A program made the position numbers and the translations under genes. Shown piece after piece: positions 20,083 to 29,141 of a stretch of 64,000 bases of DNA (positions are counted from its first letter, which is position 1; every line of letters starts with the position of its first letter). The DNA comes from Halorientalis litorea. GTDB lineage: Archaea > Halobacteriota > Halobacteria > Halobacteriales > Haloarculaceae. Where the stretch lies: NCBI RefSeq assembly GCF_023028225.1, contig NZ_CP095482.1, positions 1,612,001 to 1,676,000 of the forward strand. Direction: 5' to 3'. The notes under the pieces were generated by a model. That model was not told the DNA's origin, ran no database searches, and saw only the letters and a program-made list of their open reading frames with translations.

Positions 20083-20466
20083 ATGGCCACGAGCGAGACA
20101 CAACGACTCTCGCCGGACGTAGCGTCACTCGACAGTCTGCACTGGGTGGGAATCGTCGCCGCACTCGTCTCCGCCGCCGTCCACCTCCTGCTCGGTGTGC
20201 GGATGCTCCCGTCGGGCATGGGAATCAGTTTCGTGCTCGCGGGACTCGGTTTTCTGGGCGCGGTCGGGCTGATCGTGCTAAACTACCGGCGGCGGGCCGT
20301 CTACGCCGTCGGTATCCCCTTCACACTCGTCCAGATACTGCTGTGGTACTACGTCAACTTCGTCTCGCTGGGAAAATCGTTCCCGGCCGACATCGGGACG
20401 CTGGGCGCGGTTGATAAGATCGCACAAGTGGTCCTCATCGCGGTGCTAGTTGTCCTGCTGCGATGA
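20083..20466 (+). CDS. four-helix membrane protein, DUF7475-like
   Basis: A 127-residue protein (MATSETQRLSPDVASLDSLH...) with four hydrophobic helices and a short charged start, a pattern seen in a haloarchaeal family of unknown role. ATG 20083 is preferred; the frame is open upstream to 20038 but that part looks non-coding. A TATA-like GATTATG lies about 30 nt before the ATG. It is followed by three more genes in the same direction that act on lipids or membranes. Confidence 0.65.
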   Translation: MATSETQRLSPDVASLDSLHWVGIVAALVSAAVHLLLGVRMLPSGMGISFVLAGLGFLGAVGLIVLNYRRRAVYAVGIPFTLVQILLWYYVNFVSLGKSFPADIGTLGAVDKIAQVVLIAVLVVLLR

Positions 20467-20538
20467 GTGCCACGGGACGTGTGGCCACACAGATTCCGGA
20501 ACTGGCGAGCTCGTGGCCGAGCGGACCGGGAGGTGGCG

Positions 20539-21300
20539 ATGGCGGGCCGACATGGTGACCCATCCCTCGGGCTCCGGGTCGGCCTCCCCGTCGTCGGTGC
20601 ACTGGCACTGACGGCCGTTGTCGGCGCGCTTTTCCCTGCCGACGCGATGACGCGCTGGACGGTCCACCCGGCCGTCGTCGCGGGCGTCTGTTGGGCGGGA
20701 CAGCTCTGGTATGCTGGCCGCGGGCTGGAGACCGTTCGGCCGTGGCGGTACGTCTTCGGTGCGGCGAACACGCTGACGCTGCTCCGTGGCGGGCTCTACG
20801 CCGTCGTCGCCGGCTTCCTTGTCGTCCCGGCGACGACCGACCTCGCGTGGGTGCCGGCAGTGTGTTACGGCACCGGCGTGGCCCTTGACAAACTCGACGG
20901 CACTGTGGCCCGGACTATCGGGGAGCAGACCCCGCTTGGAACGCGACTGGACATGGCCTTCGACACGTTCGGCTTCGTCGTCGCGCCGCTGGTGGCGGTG
21001 CTATGGGGCCGCCTCCCTGTCTGGTACCTCTCGATTGCCGCCGCCCGGTACGTCTATCTCGGCGGGATACGCTGGCGACGACTCCGTGGCCGGCCTGTCG
21101 GTGAGCGCCCCGACAGCGACCTCAGTAAGTACCTCGCCGGCATCCAGATGGTGTTTCTCACTGTCGCACTCGTGCCCGTCGTTCCCAGCGACATCCTCTT
21201 CGCCGTCGCGCCCGCGCTCCTAGTGCTGTCGCTGGCCGTGTTCGCTCGCGATTTCCTCGTCGTCAGCGGCCGCCTCCCCCGCGAGTGGTTCGACGGGTAG
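20539..21300 (+). CDS. CDP-alcohol phosphatidyltransferase family protein
   Basis: The 253-residue membrane protein has the full family signature between about residues 117 and 139: D-K-L-D-G-T-V-A-R then eight residues, G-T-R-L-D and M-A-F-D. It would transfer a phospho-lipid group from a CDP-lipid to an alcohol; in archaea such enzymes make archaetidyl phospholipids. The alcohol cannot be read. Six or so hydrophobic helices follow. The start is uncertain: GTG 20467 would add 24 residues. The next gene begins 31 nt downstream with its own TATA box. Confidence 0.85.
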   Translation: MAGRHGDPSLGLRVGLPVVGALALTAVVGALFPADAMTRWTVHPAVVAGVCWAGQLWYAGRGLETVRPWRYVFGAANTLTLLRGGLYAVVAGFLVVPATTDLAWVPAVCYGTGVALDKLDGTVARTIGEQTPLGTRLDMAFDTFGFVVAPLVAVLWGRLPVWYLSIAAARYVYLGGIRWRRLRGRPVGERPDSDLSKYLAGIQMVFLTVALVPVVPSDILFAVAPALLVLSLAVFARDFLVVSGRLPREWFDG

Positions 21301-21331
21301 CGTTCATATACCCGGATACCCATCTCTAGGT

Positions 21332-21808
21332 ATGCTCTTTCCGACGCACCTGCTCGCGGCAGCGGTCGTCGGACGGGCGTCGAGACTTGCTCCGCTGTGG
21401 CTGGTCGTCGGCAGTGCCCTCCCCGATGTCCTCGACAAGCCACTGGCCACACTTGGACTCACATCGCTGTTTCACTCCGTCGGCCACTCGGTGCTGTTGC
21501 TCGTCGTGATTGTGCCGCTCGCGCTGTCGGGCCGGGCCGGACTGTCGGCTGCGGTCGGGTGGGCACTGCATCTCGCTCTCGACGCCGTTCACGTCGTCGT
21601 CAACGGGCGGCCCGGTGACGCCGTTTTTCTGCTGTGGCCCGCCGTTATGCCGAGCGACCCGCTCGCGCTCCCGCCAGGGTCGTTCTTTTTGTACTACCTC
21701 TGGAGCCCCGCGTTCTTCGTCGAAGTCGCGCTCTGGCTCGCTGCCGCCGCTTTGGCCGTCAGGTACTGGCGGGCCGGAACGGCATCTCACGGAACCGAGT
21801 GGCTATGA
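21332..21808 (+). CDS. membrane-bound metal-dependent hydrolase-like protein (YdjM/DUF457 type)
   Basis: The 158-residue protein begins MLFPTHLLAAAVVG, the His-containing start typical of the LexA-regulated YdjM/DUF457 membrane hydrolases, followed by SALPDVLDKPLA, FHSVGHSVLLL and ALHLALDAVHVV with His and Asp residues that could bind metal. Four membrane helices are visible. A TATA-like TTCATATACCC at 21304 places the transcript start at the ATG. The substrate is unknown. Confidence 0.75.
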   Translation: MLFPTHLLAAAVVGRASRLAPLWLVVGSALPDVLDKPLATLGLTSLFHSVGHSVLLLVVIVPLALSGRAGLSAAVGWALHLALDAVHVVVNGRPGDAVFLLWPAVMPSDPLALPPGSFFLYYLWSPAFFVEVALWLAAAALAVRYWRAGTASHGTEWL

Positions 21809-21835
21809 GGCCACAGTTGGTATGGGCCGCAGGGC

Positions 21836-22405
21836 ATGGAGCATTTGTTCGCGGAGTTATTCGACAAAGTCGTCCGAATCGAGACGGCAATTATGGACGC
21901 TATCGTCGCCGCACGGAGCCCATTGGCGACGAAGCTGCTGACTTCGGTGACGGGGCTGGGGTCCGCTACAGCCGCGTTGTGTTTCGTCGGTGTCTGCTAT
22001 CTGGCCGACTGGGACGAGGCGTTTCGCCACAGTCTCGTGGTGCTGGCAATCTCCGGTGTCGTCGTCGGAACGCTCATGCTGACGGTCCAGCGGACGTTCC
22101 CCGCCGACCCGGTCTGTCTGACCGACGAGGCCGAGACAGTCGCGACGTCGTTCCCGTCCGGCCACGCCGCCGCCGTCACGGTGTACACCATGGCCGCACG
22201 GAAAAGCGAACATATCCCATTCAGTGTTGTCACGGTACTAGCCGTGCTGGTCGCCGTCTCCCGTGTCTATCTGGGCACACATTTCGCTTCAGACACCGTC
22301 GCCGGGGTGGGAATCGGGATAGTTACCTTTCTGCTCGCCGGTGCCGTGCTGCAGCGATTCGACCCGATAGCGGCGGTCCAACGTGTCTTCGAACCTGACC
22401 ACTGA
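21836..22405 (+). CDS. PAP2 superfamily phosphatase
   Basis: The 189-residue membrane protein shows PAP2 motifs C2 (SFPSGHAAA, His110) and C3 (SRVYLGTHFASD, Arg143, His149, Asp153). Motif C1 is degenerate: VQRTFPADP has the Arg but not the usual upstream Lys. It probably removes phosphate from a lipid such as an isoprenyl or archaetidyl phosphate. Its place after a CDP-alcohol transferase and a membrane hydrolase suggests a small lipid-metabolism group carried by the island. Confidence 0.82.
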   Translation: MEHLFAELFDKVVRIETAIMDAIVAARSPLATKLLTSVTGLGSATAALCFVGVCYLADWDEAFRHSLVVLAISGVVVGTLMLTVQRTFPADPVCLTDEAETVATSFPSGHAAAVTVYTMAARKSEHIPFSVVTVLAVLVAVSRVYLGTHFASDTVAGVGIGIVTFLLAGAVLQRFDPIAAVQRVFEPDH

Positions 22406-22544
22406 CCGAACTACGCTATGATCACCGGATAGCAGAGTTGGTGACTGCGCGGGCTTGTCGAAAGCTGAGAGAGCGTAGCCCGCAGTAATGACAGCCGATA
22501 TTCAAAACAGGAACTGTAAAACTCAGTACTTCCGCCAATGCAAA

Positions 22545-22572
22545 ATATATCCTCTATATTCAACAGTTGCTG
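22545..22572. repeat. motif repeated in inverted orientation at 23427-23449
   Basis: CTCTATATTCAACAGTTGC here matches, on the opposite strand, the sequence at 23427-23449 (GACTGCTGAATATAGAAC), with a few differences. The two flank the tyrosine recombinase gene. They might be recombinase sites or ends of an insertion; the match is short. Confidence 0.3.
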
Positions 22573-22664
22573 AATCACCAGGTCTGGCAGCTATCAGACT
22601 CAGATCGGCGCAAGAACCATCCGTTCAGTACCCACGATGAAACCTGATTGATATTAGACTGCCC

Positions 22665-23369
22665 TCATCGGTGATGGACCTGCCGAAGAGCATCTGCTGT
22701 GGCTCTCCCGGAGATGCGGATATACTTCTGTGCTGTCGCTAGATCGCTCCAGCGCATGAGCGCTTGGAGTGGAACCGGCGCGACGCCCTGATAGGCGTGG
22801 TAGCTGGCAGCGGTCGCACGGAGACAATGTAGATACACTCGACCGTCGATATCTGCGGCCTCGGCAGCAGCCGTCACGCGTCTGTTGACAGCGGTCCGTG
22901 ACCGTGGAAAGGCGTCGTACTCGTCGGTGAACCGTTCCAGACACAGCTCTACCCGGAGCGAGAGATCAACGGGGATCGACCGGGCAGAGGCAACCGTTTT
23001 CGGGTGCCAGCGAGCCTCCATTGCTTCTTCCTGCGTGAGGTCCTCATTGTCCGTTGTCTCTTGGGATGCTTGCCGACGACAATAGCCACACTCGCAGGCC
23101 TCGTGTTGTGGAATACGGAGCAACATCCGATCCCAATCGAGCCACTCGGCCCGGAAGTGCGCGATCTCACCAGCACGCAATCCAAGTCGGCCAGCAGCCA
23201 GACAGATGAACCGCGCCTGCAAATCTCGCGGTTCGGGCAGCGAACTACACGCCTCCAGCAGTAATTCGAACTCCCGGTCGGTGAGGACATCCTCGTGTGT
23301 GTGCCGCGTGGTCAACGATTGTCGATGCTGCTGGGCCCATTCGTTCGACTCATGGTAATCGTCCGTCAT
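22665..23369 (-). CDS. tyrosine recombinase (integrase)
   Basis: A 234-residue protein made of the catalytic domain of phage-type integrases, without a full N-terminal core-binding domain. Catalytic residues are visible: Arg65 (LRAGEI), Lys124 or nearby, His181 and Arg184 (LHCLRAT), Trp207 in place of the second His (MRWSD) and Tyr216 (QKYIRIS). A CECGYC motif at residues 92-97 could bind zinc. It lies 5.5 kb from attL, so it may be the island integrase displaced by later insertions, or belong to a nested element. Confidence 0.88.
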   Translation of the reverse strand: MTDDYHESNEWAQQHRQSLTTRHTHEDVLTDREFELLLEACSSLPEPRDLQARFICLAAGRLGLRAGEIAHFRAEWLDWDRMLLRIPQHEACECGYCRRQASQETTDNEDLTQEEAMEARWHPKTVASARSIPVDLSLRVELCLERFTDEYDAFPRSRTAVNRRVTAAAEAADIDGRVYLHCLRATAASYHAYQGVAPVPLQALMRWSDLATAQKYIRISGRATADALRQVHHR

Positions 23370-23532
23370 CTACTACGAGAACGCCGCTCGCGCGAATTGA
23401 AGGCCAATATATCCTGACCGGTCAAATTAGTGACTGCTGAATATAGAACATGGATACAGCAGACGGGTCACAGCTGCCTTAGCAGGTCAACCGACGCCGG
23501 ATCCAACGCTGAAAAGACGAGACAGTAGTCGC

Positions 23533-23940
23533 TCATTGCGATGGTTCTTCCATTTGACTGACCGGCTGGTCAATAGCCTCAACACTCCGGACGATGGCAA
23601 CGTTACCCGATGTTTCCTGGCTGATTCGCTCGGCGACAGAACCGAACATCGCCCGGGAGAGGTCACTCTTCTCCGACAGCCCCACACAGACCGTGGTAAA
23701 ATCAGGTAACTCCTCGACCGACAGGTCGAGTTTCGCCACGATATCAGGCATTTCACGGAGGATATCGAGGAGTCGGCGGTACAGAAGGTCGAGATATTCG
23801 CGGAGTCCGTGGAGAGAGATAATCACCCAGTCAGCGTAGCCACCCTCCCCTTTCTTGACAGGCTGCGTTCCGTCACTCCCGACAGCTTTTTGAGACAATG
23901 CGACACATCGGTCGGTGAAGCGGGCGAGTTTCGAAGGCAC
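23533..23940 (-). pseudogene. chimera of IS5-type transposase N-terminus and universal stress protein C-terminus
   Basis: The 135-codon frame (GTG start at 23940) begins MPSKLARFTDRCVALSQKAV and runs to LDLSVEELPDFTTVC, the N-terminus of haloarchaeal IS5-family transposases. At about 23690 it switches in frame to GLSEKSDLSRAMFGSVAERI followed by SQETSGNVAIVRS, the nucleotide-binding C-terminal end of a UspA domain. The transposase lacks its DDE core and the Usp its N-terminal half. This looks like a deletion scar rather than a designed fusion. Confidence 0.65.
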
Positions 23941-24278
23941 ATCGAACTCTGCTTGCTTCAGTTTCTAGAATTCCCGCCGTTCAGGCAATATTACTAGCGT
24001 CTAAACACGGCCCAGGGCGCGTATTCAGCACCACACTAAAATATCATACATCTACGACGACCTCGAAGCGTTCGACCCCGAAGAGGTCGTCAACCGTCTC
24101 ATCGGCGAGGGGTAACCCGGTGCCGCCGGTGCCACGCGGGACCGCTCCGCCCGGCGACCCGTTCGGAACGACCGGCCGCGAGTCCCTCGGAACGCGACCC
24201 GGACCGCGGTCGTCGCAGAGGGACACGTCGGATCACCGAAGATAGGTTTATATATCGTGACTCCTAAAAAATGTTCGA
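23941..24278. other. spacer with an orphan C-terminal coding relic
   Basis: No complete gene is seen. On the plus strand, 24052-24114 reads SYIYDDLEAFDPEEVVNRLI then GEG and a stop, which looks like the C-terminus of a lost gene that I cannot name. A TATA-like TTTATATATCG at 24246-24256 drives the ABC cassette that starts at 24279. Confidence 0.35.
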
Positions 24279-25661
24279 ATGCCGAAAGGTAAGGGAACGC
24301 TCACGAGGCGAGACGCGCTGGTGACGGGGGCAGCGGCGGTTGCGGTCGGCTTGGCGGGCTGCCAGGAAGGGTCACAGTCGAGTCAGTTTGATGAGTCGGA
24401 CCCGCTGGTGGCCCACGAGCGGTTCGGCAAGGGCGGGACCGCGCTGACTTACCAGACGAGCACGTTCTATACGCCAATCGAGGAGGAGAGTGACCAGCCC
24501 GCGGCGGCGCCGGCGCTGAAGACACAGCACGAGGCTTGGGCCGAGAACCACCCCGACTACCGTATCGACGTCAACTACCCGGCCTTCGGACAGTGGAAGA
24601 ACAACCTCCTGACGAGTGCGGCGGGGGGCGACGCCCCTGCAGGGTCGACGCTCGACTCGAAGTGGGTAGCGGACTTCTACGAGTACCTCCAGCCGCTGAA
24701 CGACTACGTCGAGGACATCGACGACTTCTTCCCGTTCGTCCGGGAGACGGCCATGCGCGACGGTGACCTGCTGGCCGCCTGGAAGTACACGGGGTGTCGG
24801 TGTCTGTACTACCGACAGGATGTCCTCGACACGTACAACGACGGCGACCCCCCGGTCACGTGGGAGGAACTGCTCACCGTCGGTCAGGACATCGTCGAAA
24901 ACGAGGACATGGACGCGTACATGTTCCAGTCGTCGACGGCTCTCGCCAACCTGCCGTACTTCTGGAGTTCCGGCGGCACCCTCGTCGACGACGAGGGGGC
25001 GCCGGTTCTCGACCAGAGCGAAAACCGGCAGGCACTGGTCGACGCGCTCGGGTTCATCCGAGACCTCGTCGACACTGGCGTCACCCCACAGCGTGTCGCG
25101 AGCATCGAAGAGGTCGAGGCGCTCCCCCGGGAGGGTCGCGCGGGCAACCTCGCGATGTTCATCGGGAACAACGACCAGATAGAGCGGAACCTGAAAAACC
25201 CCATCCAGGAGGCCGACGAGATACCGGACGACCGCTGGCAGCGCTGGCAGGTCGCGAAGATTCCCCGACCCGCGGACGGCGAACACACGACCGGCGTCGG
25301 CGGCTGGACGGAGGGCGCCTTCGTCGAGGGCGACGACGGCGAGGCCGCTGCGATGAAGGAGTTCATCGCGAAGTTCGTCGAACCCGAGGCGATGGGCCGG
25401 TACTGCGAGGCCGCAGCCCTGCTGCCGACCCGCGAGTCGGTGTTCAACGACAGCGACCTCTACGACCCAGACACGCCATATCAGGACCGGTTCAGGGAGT
25501 TCCTCCAGGATGGCGTCGCCCGACCCGCTCGCCCCATCTACAGCACCATCGCCTCGGAGTACGTGGTCGCGATCGAAAGCGTCGTCACCGGACAGTCTGA
25601 TCCCGAGTCGGCGGCCGAGACGATGATCACGAACGTCAACGACGAGTACGAGGCGTCCTGA
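24279..25661 (+). CDS. sugar ABC transporter substrate-binding lipoprotein
   Basis: The 460-residue precursor has a twin-arginine signal (TRRDALVTG) and lipobox LAGC with Cys28 for lipid anchoring. The mature part resembles family 1 extracellular solute-binding proteins for oligosaccharides (CUT1). A TATA box about 28 nt upstream fits a leaderless mRNA. It is the first gene of a four-gene cassette (binding protein, two permeases, ATPase). The sugar cannot be named from sequence; the neighbouring broken Gfo/Idh dehydrogenase suggests a carbohydrate route. Confidence 0.92.
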   Translation: MPKGKGTLTRRDALVTGAAAVAVGLAGCQEGSQSSQFDESDPLVAHERFGKGGTALTYQTSTFYTPIEEESDQPAAAPALKTQHEAWAENHPDYRIDVNYPAFGQWKNNLLTSAAGGDAPAGSTLDSKWVADFYEYLQPLNDYVEDIDDFFPFVRETAMRDGDLLAAWKYTGCRCLYYRQDVLDTYNDGDPPVTWEELLTVGQDIVENEDMDAYMFQSSTALANLPYFWSSGGTLVDDEGAPVLDQSENRQALVDALGFIRDLVDTGVTPQRVASIEEVEALPREGRAGNLAMFIGNNDQIERNLKNPIQEADEIPDDRWQRWQVAKIPRPADGEHTTGVGGWTEGAFVEGDDGEAAAMKEFIAKFVEPEAMGRYCEAAALLPTRESVFNDSDLYDPDTPYQDRFREFLQDGVARPARPIYSTIASEYVVAIESVVTGQSDPESAAETMITNVNDEYEAS

Positions 25662-25704
25662 TGACCGACCCGCCACTGGAACTGCCCACGCCGAGGTGAC
25701 AACT

Positions 25705-26640
25705 ATGTCGATTGCCGACACGACTGTCGAGCGCCTGCTCGAACGCGTGAGCGACGCTGCTCGCAGACTCCTCGACCACCCGCTCCCCTGGCTCGCGCCC
25801 GCCCTGCTGGCACTCGCGGTGTTCCAGCTGTATCCGATGGCCGAGGCGATCCTGATGAGTTTCACGAACGAGAGCCTCATCAGACCGAGTTTCGAGTTCG
25901 TCGGCCTCGAACAGTACGTCAGACTCGCGACCGACCCGGAGTTCTGGGGAATGATCCGGATAACCGCCATATACGCCTTCTCCAGCGTCGTCCTCCACGT
26001 TCTGCTGGGGCTCGTTCTGGCGCTGGCGATCGACTACGGGGTCCGACGGGGACTACGGGGTCACCTCACGACTCGCGTTTCGGTGTTGCTCGCGTGGATC
26101 GTCCCCGGAATCATCATCGGCCTGGTCTGGAAGGTGATGCTGGTCGAGAGCCAGTTCGGCGCCGTCAATCACCTGCTGGGCGTCCTCGGTATCGGGCCGG
26201 TCCCGTTCCGCTCGGACCCGACACTGGCGCTGATCTCAACCATCGTCGCCGGCACTTGGCGCGGGACCGCGTTCACCATGATAATGATCTACGGCGGACT
26301 CCAGCGGGTCCCACAGCGCCTCTACGAGGCCGCCCGCGTGGACGGGGCCGGTCGATGGGACCGGTTTCGCCACGTGACGCTGCCACAGCTCAAGCCGGTC
26401 CTGTTTATCACGACGGTGCTGGTGACGATCTACGCCCTGAACACGTTCGACCTGATATTCGCACTGACCGGCGGCGGCCCGGGCCGTGCGACCCAGGTGC
26501 TCGCTCTGTTCATGTACCAGGAGGCGTTCCAAGACTACGCTCTCGGGCGCGGGGCGGCCATCGCCGTCGTCATGCTCGCCGCGAACCTGCTGCTGACCGG
26601 CGTGTATATCTACGCCTTCGACGTGGGTGACGAGATATGA
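25705..26640 (+). CDS. sugar ABC transporter permease 1
   Basis: The 311-residue protein has six membrane helices and the inner-membrane-component EAA loop (EAARVDGAGRWDRFRHVTLPQL) that contacts the ATPase. It is the MalF-like partner of the CUT1 cassette. ATG 25705 is preferred over GTG 25696. It overlaps the next gene by four bases (ATGA), which shows tight coupling. Confidence 0.92.
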   Translation: MSIADTTVERLLERVSDAARRLLDHPLPWLAPALLALAVFQLYPMAEAILMSFTNESLIRPSFEFVGLEQYVRLATDPEFWGMIRITAIYAFSSVVLHVLLGLVLALAIDYGVRRGLRGHLTTRVSVLLAWIVPGIIIGLVWKVMLVESQFGAVNHLLGVLGIGPVPFRSDPTLALISTIVAGTWRGTAFTMIMIYGGLQRVPQRLYEAARVDGAGRWDRFRHVTLPQLKPVLFITTVLVTIYALNTFDLIFALTGGGPGRATQVLALFMYQEAFQDYALGRGAAIAVVMLAANLLLTGVYIYAFDVGDEI

Positions 26641-27614
26641 GCGACGACACTGGCCGACCCGGTGACCCCGACGCGGCCGCGACCAGACGTCCGGACGGCG
26701 GTGCCACCGACGTCGGGACGGCCACGGGTCGGGAGTCGGTCACAGCGGGTCCGACCGTTCTCGACCGGGTCCGGGCGGAGTTGGCCGACCTCACGGTGCT
26801 TGACCTCGGGGTGTACGCCATCTACGCGACGGCAATCGCGTTTTTCGTCTTCCCGGTGCTCTGGGTGGTCTCAGCCAGTCTCCGACCGGCGGGGGAACTG
26901 TTCAGGTACCCGTTTAGACTGCTCCCCGCGGAGGTGTCGCTCTCTGCCTATCGGCAGGTCTTCCGGGCCGGGATGGTTTCGTGGCTATTCAACTCGACGC
27001 TGGTCACTATTTTCGGGGTTTCGAGCATCGTCGCAGTGTCGGTCCCCGCGGCGTACGCGTTCTCGCGGTTCGAGTTCACTGGCCGTCGCGGACTGCTCGG
27101 GATAGTCCTCCTCTTCCAGATGATCTCGCCGGTGATCATCATCGTCCCGCTGTACACGGTCATGTCCAGTCTGGGCCTGCTTCGCACGCGAGCGGGGCTG
27201 ATACTCCTGTACGTCGGCATCCAGACGCCGTTCTCGATCTGGCTGCTCAAGGGGTACTTCGACACCATCCCGAAGGAACTGGACTACGCGGCCCGGATCG
27301 ACGGGTGCAACCGGCTACAGACGCTTCGGCACGTCCTCCTGCGACCGGTCGCGCCCGGCATCGCCGTCGTGGCGATTTTCAACACCGTGCTGACGTGGTC
27401 GGAGTTCGTCCTCGCGTTCACGGTGCTGGGCTCGGAGAGTCGCCTGCACACGATCTCGATCGGAGTCTACAAGTTCCAGGGGCAGTACGGCAACGACTGG
27501 CGCGCCATCGCGGCGGCGAGCGTCATCGGCATGCTGCCACTCGTGATCGTCTTCCTGGCGCTCCAGCGGTACTTCGTCAAGGGACTGGTCGAGGGGTCAC
27601 TGAAAGGACAATGA
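26637..27614 (+). CDS. sugar ABC transporter permease 2
   Basis: A 325-residue MalG-like permease with an N-terminal hydrophilic extension of about 55 residues and six membrane helices. The EAA loop reads DYAARIDGCNRLQTLRHVLL. The C-terminus ends in QRYFVKGLVEGSLKGQ, typical for CUT1 MalG-type subunits. It starts within the stop of permease 1 and its own stop overlaps the ATPase start (ATGA). Confidence 0.92.
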   Translation: MSDDTGRPGDPDAAATRRPDGGATDVGTATGRESVTAGPTVLDRVRAELADLTVLDLGVYAIYATAIAFFVFPVLWVVSASLRPAGELFRYPFRLLPAEVSLSAYRQVFRAGMVSWLFNSTLVTIFGVSSIVAVSVPAAYAFSRFEFTGRRGLLGIVLLFQMISPVIIIVPLYTVMSSLGLLRTRAGLILLYVGIQTPFSIWLLKGYFDTIPKELDYAARIDGCNRLQTLRHVLLRPVAPGIAVVAIFNTVLTWSEFVLAFTVLGSESRLHTISIGVYKFQGQYGNDWRAIAAASVIGMLPLVIVFLALQRYFVKGLVEGSLKGQ

Positions 27615-28864
27615 CAGCGAACGGATCCGACTCACGGGACGACGCCCACCTCGAACTGCGGAACCTGCACAAGGAGTATCCCGGCGGGATAACGGCCGTC
27701 GAGGACGTCTCGCTGACGCTCCCTCGCGGAGAACTGCTCGTGCTCGTCGGCCCGTCGGGGTGTGGCAAGTCGACGACGCTGCGGTGTATCGCCGGCCTCG
27801 AAGAACCGACGGACGGGGACGTGCTGATCGGCGGCGAGTCGGTGATCGGTCGCCGCCCGGAGGACAGGGAGATCGCAATGATGTTCCAGAACTACGCGCT
27901 CTACCCCCACAAGACCGCCCGGGAGAATATCGGGTTCGGACTGCGGATGACGACGGACCTGCCGGACGACGAGGTGAGCCAGCGCGTCGCGGACGCCGCC
28001 GAGACGCTTGGGATCACGGACCTCCTCGAGAAGAAACCGGGGTCGCTGTCGGGCGGCCAGCAACAGCGGGTCGCCCTGGGACGAGCGACCGTCCGCGACC
28101 CGGCAGTGTTCCTGCTGGACGAACCGCTCTCGAACCTCGACGCGACGCTGCGGGGGCGGATGCGCACCGAGATCCAGCAACTCCAGCGGGACTTAGACGT
28201 CACAACGGTGTACGTCACGCACGACCAAGTCGAGGCGATGACCATCGGCGACCGGATAGCCGTGCTCGACGACGGGTATGTCCAGCAGGTCGGCACCCCG
28301 ATGACCTGCTATCACGAACCGGCCAACAGGTTCGTCGCGTCGTTCATCGGTGAACCGTCGATGAACCTGCTGGACTGCGAGTTCGACCGCGTGGCCAGCA
28401 CATTCGACGGCCCTGTCACTTATCCAGCGAGCGACGAACTGGCGACGGCGGCGGCGGACGCTGACGGGTCGGGCGTGACGCTCGGTTTCAGGCCCGAGGC
28501 CCCGTCCCTCGTCGACCCGACTGCACACGAGTCGACGGGAGGAGAGGGCGCGGACGTCGGTGAGACCGAAGCCGACGCCGTCACCACGGACGTGGACGGG
28601 GCACTCACGTTCCCGGGACAGGTCGACGTGGTCGAACCGGTCGGCGAGCGGTCGTTCGTCTACGTCACCCTGACGGACGGCCCGCAGATGACCATCGCGG
28701 TGCCCGGCGGGACCGCCGTCCGCGAGCGTCGATCCGTCGGCGTCCACCTCCCGCTGGACGGCGTCCACCTCTTCGACACCGCGACCGGCCAGGCACTGCA
28801 CCACCCCGAGTGGGAGGGGGACGAGTCCCTCGTCGGCGTGGCCGCCGGCCGGTCCGACGCCTGA
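27611..28864 (+). CDS. sugar ABC transporter ATP-binding protein (MsmK/UgpC type)
   Basis: The 417-residue ATPase has Walker A GPSGCGKST (residues 47-55), Q-loop MMFQNYALYPH, signature LSGGQQQRVALGRA, Walker B VFLLDEP and H-loop VTHD. The C-terminal TOBE-like regulatory region contains an acidic insertion (about residues 310-335) that may be a haloarchaeal linker. It powers the cassette encoded upstream. The start ATG overlaps the permease stop. Confidence 0.94.
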   Translation: MTANGSDSRDDAHLELRNLHKEYPGGITAVEDVSLTLPRGELLVLVGPSGCGKSTTLRCIAGLEEPTDGDVLIGGESVIGRRPEDREIAMMFQNYALYPHKTARENIGFGLRMTTDLPDDEVSQRVADAAETLGITDLLEKKPGSLSGGQQQRVALGRATVRDPAVFLLDEPLSNLDATLRGRMRTEIQQLQRDLDVTTVYVTHDQVEAMTIGDRIAVLDDGYVQQVGTPMTCYHEPANRFVASFIGEPSMNLLDCEFDRVASTFDGPVTYPASDELATAAADADGSGVTLGFRPEAPSLVDPTAHESTGGEGADVGETEADAVTTDVDGALTFPGQVDVVEPVGERSFVYVTLTDGPQMTIAVPGGTAVRERRSVGVHLPLDGVHLFDTATGQALHHPEWEGDESLVGVAAGRSDA

Positions 28865-28931
28865 GTCGAACGAGTCCCTGTCGGCCCCGTCGACCCGTGC
28901 TGCTTTGTGACACTAGCACATACGCACGTCC

Positions 28932-29066
28932 GTGCCGTTACGTCTCGACTGCGACTCCTGCGACTTCGAGCGCGAGACAGACAACGAGGTGACCGCGTAC
29001 GCCAGCGCCCGCGACCACGAGGCGGCCAACCCGAGTCACTTCGTATTCATCGAGGAGACGTACTGA
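28932..29066 (+). CDS. small zinc-ribbon-like protein (44 aa)
   Basis: A GTG-started 44-codon frame encodes MPLRLDCDSCDFERETDNEV, then TAYASARDHEAANPSHFVF and IEETY. The CDSC pair and the DHE..PSH His residues resemble the small single-zinc proteins frequent in haloarchaea. Acidic composition and GC-rich third positions support coding. It follows the ABC cassette by 67 nt in the same direction. Confidence 0.6.
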   Translation: MPLRLDCDSCDFERETDNEVTAYASARDHEAANPSHFVFIEETY

Positions 29067-29141
29067 AACCGTTCGCGGACACGCGTTCGGGTGACTTTCC
29101 GCGCGGCAAACGCTCAGACGGACAGCGGTGGGGGTCGCGTG

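Noticed and set aside
24372-25970. Minus-strand ORF of 532 codons opposite the ABC binding protein
   Set aside because: Overlaps a certain gene on the other strand and has shadow-type composition.
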